Assembly (NCBI GenBank): GCA_945916625.1
Contig: CAMEGY010000069.1
Location: 1-5,828, forward strand
Reading direction: 5' to 3'
DNA from: an uncultured Anaerococcus sp.
Lineage (GTDB): Bacteria; Bacillota_A; Clostridia; Tissierellales; Peptoniphilaceae
DNA length: 5,828 bases
The notes under the pieces are model-generated. The model made no database searches, was not told the origin of the DNA, and was given only the letters and a program-made list of their open reading frames with translations. The translations under genes were made by a program, and so were the position numbers. Positions 1 through 5,828 of this stretch are shown here, piece by piece. Within the stretch, counting starts at the first letter, position 1, and each line of letters begins with the position of its first letter.

Positions 1-82
1 CATCTTCATTTTCAAGATCACTTAACACCTTCAAGGCAAGGAACCAAAGAAGAACTGATTTTACAAATCTTAGGAGAAAAAA
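1..82 (+). other. Region upstream of msrA; possible end of an unseen upstream gene
   Basis: Too little is visible to assign a gene. The + reading frame starting at base 3 is open from the window edge and ends in TGA at 84-86, which would overlap the msrA ATG as ATGA, the same junction type seen between msrA and the next gene. Its last residues are very basic (ending LRRKK). The frame starting at base 1 is also open, but it would run about 65 bp into msrA before its stop at 145-147, which is unlikely. The frame starting at base 2 stops at 23-25. The stretch could equally be a 5' leader. The only firm element is the msrA ribosome binding site AGGAG at 72-76. No convincing promoter was seen. Confidence 0.3.
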
Positions 83-568
83 ATGAAAGAAATATACTTG
101 GCAGGCGGATGCTTCTGGGGAGTAGATGCCTACTTTTCAAATATTGATGGAGTTATATCAACTGAATGTGGATATGCAAACGGAAAAACAGATACAACGA
201 CCTATGAAGAACTTTACATGACAGATTTCTCTGAAACAGTAAAGGTTGAATTTGATGAAAATATAGTCACCTTAAATAATATCTTGGAGCATTTTTACTA
301 TATAGTTGACCCATTTTCTGTAAACAAGCAGGGAAATGACAGGGGCCGCCAATACAGAACTGGAATCTATTCTAAAAATAAAGAAGATTTAGAATTTGTA
401 AAAGGCTTTTTAGATGAAAAGCAAAAAGAAACTGACAAGAAAATTGTAATCGAAGTAGAAGATCTTAAAAAATATGTGCCTGCAGAAGCCTACCACCAAG
501 ATTATCTAAAGAAAAATCCAAATGGCTACTGCCACATAGATTTAAGCGATGTACTGGAGGTAAAATGA
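83..568 (+). CDS. msrA: Peptide-methionine (S)-S-oxide reductase MsrA
   Basis: Reduces the S-epimer of methionine sulfoxide, free or in oxidised proteins, back to methionine in the cytoplasm, normally recharged by thioredoxin. The 161 residues show the GCFWG signature at 9-13 with catalytic Cys10. Residues matching the known active site follow: Tyr41, Glu51 (in SETVKV), Asp86 (in QGNDRG) and Tyr91 (in QYR). Their spacing agrees with that of characterised MsrA enzymes. The end reads HQDYLKKNPNGYC, so Cys150 lies where the resolving cysteine sits in E. coli MsrA; Cys29 is a further, non-signature cysteine. The usual Glu after GCFWGV is Asp15 here. The length is that of a single-domain MsrA; no MsrB domain is fused and none is encoded nearby. 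The start is fixed by AGGAG six bases upstream and by the short N-terminus before GCFWG. The stop overlaps the next ATG by 4 bp. Family assignment is very secure. Confidence 0.96.
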   Translation: MKEIYLAGGCFWGVDAYFSNIDGVISTECGYANGKTDTTTYEELYMTDFSETVKVEFDENIVTLNNILEHFYYIVDPFSVNKQGNDRGRQYRTGIYSKNKEDLEFVKGFLDEKQKETDKKIVIEVEDLKKYVPAEAYHQDYLKKNPNGYCHIDLSDVLEVK

Positions 569-1605
569 GAAAAATTAGCAAAATATTATCCCTAAGCTTT
601 GCCCTAATAATAGGAACGGCTAGTCTTTCATTTGCAGGTGAAGTTGTAAAATACGATGATACCAACCTTGATGAGATTCTAATCAAAAATGGTATTGAAG
701 TTGATAGCAAAAAAGTATCTGAAAGGCACCAAAGAGAAATTGCAAAAAATCCAAATCCTGGGATAAGTCAAAATGACCAAAAGGAAAAACCAGTTTTATT
801 TCCTAAAACTGCAGTATATTCCAATGTAGTAGACCTAAGTGAGCACCAAAAGCCAGAAGCGATTAACTATGATAAGTTTGCAAAAGATATAGATGGTGCA
901 ATCCTTAGATCATCTATTACGACTTTTGAAGAAAATAAAAAAACAAAGGAAAAGAAGTATTACCTAAGAAAAGACTTCACAGTTGACCGCCACTACCAAA
1001 ACTTAAACTCAAGGGGAGTTCCAATTGGCTTCTATCATTATTCAAGGGCGACAAGCGAAAACGAAGCCCTCAAGGAAGCAAACTTTGTCCTAGATTATAT
1101 AAAGGATAAAAACGTGTCGCTACCAATCTTTATGGATATAGAAGATGATCTAAGACAATCCAAAGTAAGCCGTGAACAATTATCAAGAGCAGCCGAAACC
1201 TTCCTTGCAGCAATTGAGAGAAATGGCTATGTTGCAGGTGTTTACTCCTACCCACACTTTGCAAAAAACCACCTTACAAAAAATGTGAGAAACAGGGGCA
1301 ACTTCTGGATAGCAGATTATGCTGGCAAAAAATTTACAGGCTATACTGATACAGACTTCGATATGTGGCAATATACCCACACAGGAAAAGTAAATGGATA
1401 CACAGGTAACCTTGACAAAAACGTCCTCTATAAGGATTATCCTTTAATTATAAAGGGCAAATCTAAAAAAAACTTTGATCAGATTGTCAAAGAAGTAATC
1501 GATGGCCACTGGTCTTTCGGCAAGGAAAGAGAAAGACGACTAAGATACGCTGGCTATAACTATGAAAAAATACAAAAAGAAGTAAATAAGAGACTCGGTT
1601 TGTAA
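565..1605 (+). CDS. Secreted GH25 muramidase (lysozyme) with one C-terminal CW_7 (Cpl-7) repeat
   Basis: Predicted to cut the MurNAc-GlcNAc bond of peptidoglycan outside the membrane. Residues 1-24 form a signal peptide (basic MRK start, hydrophobic core, SFA at the -3 to -1 positions before Gly25). Residues 25-83 are a polar linker with no recognised domain. The GH25 domain spans about 84-292: VVDLSEHQ supplies Asp90, IFMDIED supplies the Asp191/Glu193 pair, and WQYT (268-271) plus GNLDKN (281-286) form the usual last strand. Residues about 304-344 (IVKEVIDGHWSFGKERE, then RLRYAGYNYEKIQ) match the CW_7 repeat first known from phage lysozyme Cpl-7, which binds cell-wall muropeptide; only one copy is present. 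GGAGG at 556-560 lies inside the end of msrA and the ATGA overlap suggests translational coupling. There are no holin or phage genes around it, so a chromosomal autolysin or cell-wall remodelling enzyme is likelier than an endolysin. Target and timing are unknown. Confidence 0.92.
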   Translation: MRKISKILSLSFALIIGTASLSFAGEVVKYDDTNLDEILIKNGIEVDSKKVSERHQREIAKNPNPGISQNDQKEKPVLFPKTAVYSNVVDLSEHQKPEAINYDKFAKDIDGAILRSSITTFEENKKTKEKKYYLRKDFTVDRHYQNLNSRGVPIGFYHYSRATSENEALKEANFVLDYIKDKNVSLPIFMDIEDDLRQSKVSREQLSRAAETFLAAIERNGYVAGVYSYPHFAKNHLTKNVRNRGNFWIADYAGKKFTGYTDTDFDMWQYTHTGKVNGYTGNLDKNVLYKDYPLIIKGKSKKNFDQIVKEVIDGHWSFGKERERRLRYAGYNYEKIQKEVNKRLGL

Positions 1606-1627
1606 AAATAAAAAATTACTATATACT
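1600..1627 (+). promoter_or_regulatory. Candidate sigma-A-type promoter for the YdbC-like gene
   Basis: TTGTAA at 1600-1605 and TATACT at 1622-1627 are separated by 16 bp and match the -35 and -10 consensus at four and five of six positions. Transcription would begin near 1634, just before the AGGAGA ribosome binding site at 1635-1640. The -35 box overlaps the lysozyme stop codon. No terminator is seen between the lysozyme and this gene, so read-through from upstream is also possible. In such A+T-rich DNA a match of this quality can arise by chance. Confidence 0.35.
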
Positions 1628-1647
1628 TAAAGATAGGAGAGTGAATT

Positions 1648-1869
1648 ATGGCATTAAAATATGATATAGTAGAAAATTTAGGAGTACTTTCAACCAATGC
1701 AAAGGGGTGGACAAAGGAATTAAACCTAGTAAGCTGGAATGAAAGAGATCCAAAATACGACATTAGAGACTGGAATGAAGATCACACTAGGATGAGTAAG
1801 GGAATCACCCTTACAACAGATGAGGCGGAAGTCCTTAAAAATATCCTGGCAGACGAATTTCACGACTAA
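1648..1869 (+). CDS. YdbC-family PC4-like single-stranded nucleic-acid binding protein
   Basis: This 73-residue protein matches the bacterial YdbC group of the PC4 (transcriptional coactivator p15) fold, small dimeric proteins that bind single-stranded DNA or RNA with little sequence preference. The signature segments are KGWTKELNLVSWN at 19-31, PKYDIRDW at 35-42 and KGITLT at 51-56. A short C-terminal helix (about 57-70) follows, where PC4-type proteins dimerise. Aromatic and basic residues in the first two segments (Trp21, Trp30, Tyr37, Trp42, Lys19, Lys23) are the expected contacts for single strands. The length is normal for the family. The start is fixed by AGGAGA seven bases upstream. 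A strong terminator directly follows the stop, so this gene ends its transcription unit. Its cellular role is not well defined: transcription, replication or RNA handling are all possible. Family call is firm; function is inferred. Confidence 0.9.
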   Translation: MALKYDIVENLGVLSTNAKGWTKELNLVSWNERDPKYDIRDWNEDHTRMSKGITLTTDEAEVLKNILADEFHD

Positions 1870-1873
1870 GGAG

Positions 1874-1898
1874 ACTCTCCCTTTTGGGGGAGTTTTTT
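1874..1898 (+). terminator. Rho-independent terminator after the YdbC-like gene
   Basis: ACTCTCCC (1874-1881) pairs with GGGGGAGT (1886-1893) across a TTTT loop, giving eight pairs including one T-G wobble, and is followed by a run of T through 1898. It begins five bases after the ydbC-like stop codon. The ribosome binding site of the next gene starts only about five bases after the T-run, so any transcript of that gene starting further upstream must pass through this hairpin. Confidence 0.85.
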
Positions 1899-1912
1899 AA
1901 TAAGGAGAAATC

Positions 1913-2326
1913 ATGGCATACTTTTACGCAATTTTATCTGCAATTTTTGCTGCCCTTACATCAATACTTGCCAAAATCGGCATAGAAGGTATTAATTCAA
2001 ATCTAGCCACAGCTATTAGAACAAGTGTAGTCCTAGTGTTTTCTTGGATAATGGTCTTTGTGGTAGGTGGTCAAGGAGATCTAGGCAATATAAGTCGAAG
2101 GCCTTTGATATTTTTAATCCTTTCAGGCCTTGCCACAGGAATTTCCTGGCTTGCCTTCTACAAGGCCCTACAAATGGGAGAAGCCTCAAAAGTAGTCCCA
2201 ATAGATAAGCTAAGCGTTGTCTTTACAATAATCTTTGCCTTTGTGCTTTTAGGAGAAGCTGCAAGTAAAAGAGCTATAGTAGGCACAATTTTTATCACAA
2301 TCGGGACTTTGGTCATGGTTTTATAA
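1913..2326 (+). CDS. Half-size EamA-family membrane transporter (single EamA domain)
   Basis: An integral membrane protein of 137 residues with five predicted helices at about 2-22, 30-52, 64-86, 93-113 and 118-137. The segment WLAFYKALQMGEASKVVPIDKL (split at 79-88 and 89-100), followed by a hydrophobic stretch and LLGE (112-115), is typical of the EamA (drug/metabolite transporter) domain. Standard members carry two such domains in about 300 residues; this protein has one, so it probably works as a dimer. Lys/Arg residues are spread over all loops (Lys21, Arg62/63, Lys84/93/99, Lys119/Arg120), giving no clear inside/outside bias. The substrate cannot be read from sequence; related proteins export amino acids or other metabolites. 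The start is supported by AGGAG at 1903-1907, five bases upstream. It lies 15 bp before the mutarotase gene, so the two are probably co-transcribed. Confidence 0.85.
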   Translation: MAYFYAILSAIFAALTSILAKIGIEGINSNLATAIRTSVVLVFSWIMVFVVGGQGDLGNISRRPLIFLILSGLATGISWLAFYKALQMGEASKVVPIDKLSVVFTIIFAFVLLGEAASKRAIVGTIFITIGTLVMVL

Positions 2327-2341
2327 GAAAAGGGGAAAAAG

Positions 2342-3037
2342 ATGAAAATTACACTTATAAATGATAGTCTAAACTTAATAGCAAACACAGAAGGAGCCTA
2401 CATAGAAAGCTTTTCTTGTGATGGCAAGGATGTTTTCTTTCCAAAATTTGAAACAGAAATAAAGGGCAAAAAGAAAACTAGGGGAGGATGTCACCCTTGC
2501 TTACCATCTTTTGGGCCAAGCGAGATAAACGACCTAAAAGACCACGGTTATGGGAGAGATTATGAATGGGAAGTAGTGGAAAAAAGATCTTCTAAACTAG
2601 TATTGAAACTAGAAGGCAAATGCGGTTATGAGGGCATGGATTCTTTAATTTCCTATGAACTTCTTGAAGACGGTCTTTTTGCAGAAATTGAAATGGTAAA
2701 CAAATCTGAAAAGGACTTGCCAGTCGCACCTGGTTTTCATCCATATTTCAAAGTAGGAAATGACTTTGAGGTTATTGGCCTAGATTTTGGTGATTTCAGC
2801 TTAGAAGATACTTACTTTTTAGATGCAGAAGAAATTTCCTTTAAGGGAGAAGCTTACAAAATAAAAATTACAAGCCAAAACTTCCACATATTTGCAATCT
2901 GGACAGATTTCCTAGATGATTACAGGTGTGTAGAGCCTTGTTATAACGGCAAGTCCTTTGTAAAAGGCGGAAATCCAAAAATTTTAAAAGCTGGGGAGAC
3001 TTTTATCTCTAGGATGATAGTAGAAATAAGGGACTAA
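2342..3037 (+). CDS. Aldose 1-epimerase family protein (sugar mutarotase)
   Basis: A GalM/YeaD-type beta-sandwich enzyme predicted to interconvert the alpha and beta anomers of an aldose or aldose phosphate in the cytoplasm. Visible landmarks in order are RGGCHPCLPSFGP (47-59), which corresponds to the RGG..vc.P.FGP substrate loop; HGYGR with His68 (68-72); APGFHPYF with the likely catalytic His133 (129-136); and VEPCYNG with the likely catalytic base Glu198 (197-203). At 231 residues it is shorter than many relatives (about 280-300), yet both catalytic landmarks and an intact C-terminal strand (FISRMIVEI) are present, so it looks complete rather than truncated. Six cysteines include a CHPC cluster at 50-53. 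AGGGGA at 2331-2336 sits five bases before the ATG. Substrate (galactose, glucose or a hexose 6-phosphate) cannot be decided. The neighbouring EamA transporter gives no clear hint. Confidence 0.87.
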   Translation: MKITLINDSLNLIANTEGAYIESFSCDGKDVFFPKFETEIKGKKKTRGGCHPCLPSFGPSEINDLKDHGYGRDYEWEVVEKRSSKLVLKLEGKCGYEGMDSLISYELLEDGLFAEIEMVNKSEKDLPVAPGFHPYFKVGNDFEVIGLDFGDFSLEDTYFLDAEEISFKGEAYKIKITSQNFHIFAIWTDFLDDYRCVEPCYNGKSFVKGGNPKILKAGETFISRMIVEIRD

Positions 3038-3071
3038 GACCACTTATAAATGTGAATAAGAATGCGAAAGC

Positions 3072-3089
3072 AACCGCTAACAGGCGGTT
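3072..3089 (+). terminator. Probable intrinsic terminator after the mutarotase gene
   Basis: AACCGC (3072-3077) and GCGGTT (3084-3089) form a perfect six-pair stem around a six-base loop, followed by an interrupted T-rich tail (TTCATTTGTCT). It lies 35 bp after the mutarotase stop and 52 bp before the next ATG. The short stem and broken T-run make it weaker than the other two terminators in the window. Confidence 0.6.
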
Positions 3090-3099
3090 TTCATTTGTC

Positions 3100-3141
3100 T
3101 ATATTCCTTGAATACAAGCGTTAGAAAAGTATATTGAGAGA
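3100..3141 (+). promoter_or_regulatory. Candidate promoter region for the desulfurase-mnmA operon
   Basis: Two -10-like TATATT boxes occur, at 3100-3105 and at 3130-3135. The second has a TTGAAT -35-like box at 3108-3113 with a 16-bp spacer, the better-formed promoter. It would start transcription at about the desulfurase ATG (3142), giving a leaderless message. The first would give a leader of about 30 bases, but it has no recognisable -35 box because its upstream region falls in the terminator hairpin. Only a weak GAGAG (3136-3140) stands in place of a Shine-Dalgarno sequence, too close to the ATG. A new promoter is expected here because a terminator precedes it. Confidence 0.4.
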
Positions 3142-5308
<2,167 letters not shown>

Positions 5309-5344
5309 GAAGATTATAAACTTTATTTGATATTTTATAATAAA

Positions 5345-5388
5345 AAAAACCTTGAAGGAATCCAAATAATGGATGCTTCAAGGTTTTT
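5345..5388. terminator. Bidirectional intrinsic terminator between mnmA and exodeoxyribonuclease III
   Basis: AAAAACCTTGAAG (5345-5357) pairs perfectly with CTTCAAGGTTTTT (5376-5388), with an additional inner ATCC/GGAT stem (5360-5363 with 5371-5374) and a seven-base loop. On the + strand the hairpin ends in a T-run; on the - strand the A-run at 5342-5349 becomes the T-run. It can therefore stop both convergent transcripts. It begins 36 bp after mnmA ends, and its right side lies just beyond the stop codon of the - strand gene. Confidence 0.92.
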
Positions 5389-5389
5389 C

Positions 5390-5828
5390 TTATATATTAA
5401 TTTCTAAAACAATTGGTGTGTGGTCTTGTCTGTCGCCAGAGTCGATCATGTCTGAATTTGTTACCAAATCTTTTATCCTATCAGAAACTAGGAAATAATC
5501 AATCCTCCAGCCGGAGTTGTTGATTTTGCTTGTCTTAACCCTTTGGGCCCACCAAGTGTAGCGGCCTTCTACATTGCCGTGGATATACCTAAAGGTATCT
5601 ATAAAGCCACGGTTAAGAATATTTGTAAAGCCTTCTCTTTCCTCATCCGTAAATCCTGCTGACATGCGGTTATTTTCTGGATGGGCAAGGTCGATTTCGT
5701 TGTGGGCAACATTGAAGTCCCCAGCTGCAATTACTGGCTTGTTTTGATCTAAGTTTTTTAGATAATCTGCATATACCTTATCCCAAAGCTGTCTATCAGA
5801 AAGTCTAGTCAGCTTATCGCCAGCATTT
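5390..5828 (-). CDS. Exodeoxyribonuclease III / AP endonuclease, C-terminal part (5' end beyond window)
   Basis: A Mg-dependent enzyme of base-excision repair that nicks DNA at abasic sites and removes damaged 3' ends. Reading from 5827 downward gives 145 residues in an unbroken frame to TAA at 5392-5390; the ATG at 5665 is only an internal Met (in RMSAGF), not the start, because family motifs continue upstream of it. Visible landmarks are AAGDFNVAHNEIDLAHP (visible residues 34-50) with the catalytic GDxN Asp and Asn; SAGFTDEEREGF; GFIDTFR; YTWW; GWRIDYFLVS; and the final QDHTPIVLEI, which holds the catalytic Asp-His pair, where SDHCP is commoner. The order and spacing match ExoA/XthA of Firmicutes, where full length is about 250 residues, so roughly 105 N-terminal residues are missing beyond the edge. 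It converges on mnmA. Its promoter and start are not visible. Confidence 0.95.
   Translation of the reverse strand, partial: NAGDKLTRLSDRQLWDKVYADYLKNLDQNKPVIAAGDFNVAHNEIDLAHPENNRMSAGFTDEEREGFTNILNRGFIDTFRYIHGNVEGRYTWWAQRVKTSKINNSGWRIDYFLVSDRIKDLVTNSDMIDSGDRQDHTPIVLEINI

Noticed and set aside
465..710. Minus-strand open frame of 81 codons
   Set aside because: It lies opposite the conserved end of msrA and the signal-peptide region of the lysozyme gene; no family motif, and both + strand proteins are clearly real.
1183..1380. Minus-strand open frame opposite the GH25 domain
   Set aside because: Antisense shadow of the conserved lysozyme domain with no ribosome site or motif.
565..1605. Lysozyme as evidence of a prophage
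   Set aside because: It has a signal peptide and no holin, tail, integrase or other phage genes around it.
1560..1763. Minus-strand open frame across the lysozyme/ydbC-like junction
   Set aside because: It covers two genes and their intergenic gap; composition is that of reversed A+T-rich coding DNA.
2016..2388. Two overlapping minus-strand open frames opposite the EamA and mutarotase genes
   Set aside because: Shadows of real genes; the + strand proteins have family motifs and good ribosome binding sites.
3063..3072. TGC-GAAA-GCA mini-hairpin before the terminator
   Set aside because: Only three pairs; a GNRA-like loop of this size is expected by chance and may just sit beside the terminator stem.
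5390..5665. A 91-residue complete gene starting at the ATG at 5665
   Set aside because: The frame stays open to the window edge and upstream residues contain the ExoIII GDxN motif, so the ATG is internal and the gene is a partial ExoIII.

Overview
The window is A+T-rich chromosomal DNA, rich in AGA/AGG arginine codons and with strong AGGAG-type ribosome binding sites. The gene content is that of a low-GC Firmicute. A YrvO-like cysteine desulfurase directly upstream of mnmA, a YdbC-type PC4 protein and a secreted GH25 lysozyme with a C-terminal CW_7 repeat would suit an anaerobic coccus of the Anaerococcus/Peptoniphilus/Finegoldia group, but that placement is inference from codon flavour and gene content, not from a marker gene.

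Layout. Seven complete genes lie on the + strand and one partial gene on the - strand. Positions 83-1605 hold msrA (methionine sulfoxide reductase A) joined by a 4-bp ATGA overlap to a secreted GH25 muramidase. Positions 1648-1898 hold a small PC4/YdbC single-strand nucleic-acid binding protein and a clear intrinsic terminator. Positions 1913-3037 hold a half-size EamA-type membrane transporter and an aldose-1-epimerase-like mutarotase, 15 bp apart, followed by a weaker terminator hairpin. Positions 3142-5308 hold a cysteine desulfurase and mnmA (tRNA 2-thiouridylase) with an 11-bp overlap. A long, two-way terminator hairpin (about 5345-5388) separates mnmA from a convergent exodeoxyribonuclease III gene on the - strand. 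That gene runs off the right edge, and only its C-terminal 145 residues are visible.

How the genes work together. The best-supported functional unit is the desulfurase-MnmA pair: the desulfurase takes sulfur from cysteine and MnmA places it on U34 of Lys/Glu/Gln tRNAs. MsrA (protein oxidation repair) and ExoIII (DNA base-damage repair) both fit oxidative-damage defence, but they are in separate transcription units. The remaining genes look like ordinary housekeeping or accessory functions.

No CRISPR array, insertion sequence, tRNA, rRNA, phage module or recognisable novel system is visible. The more interesting signals are regulatory: a terminator placed so tightly before the EamA gene that no promoter fits between them, and a desulfurase gene with almost no Shine-Dalgarno sequence and a -10-like box 6 bp from its ATG. 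There is no gene-free stretch longer than 300 bases.
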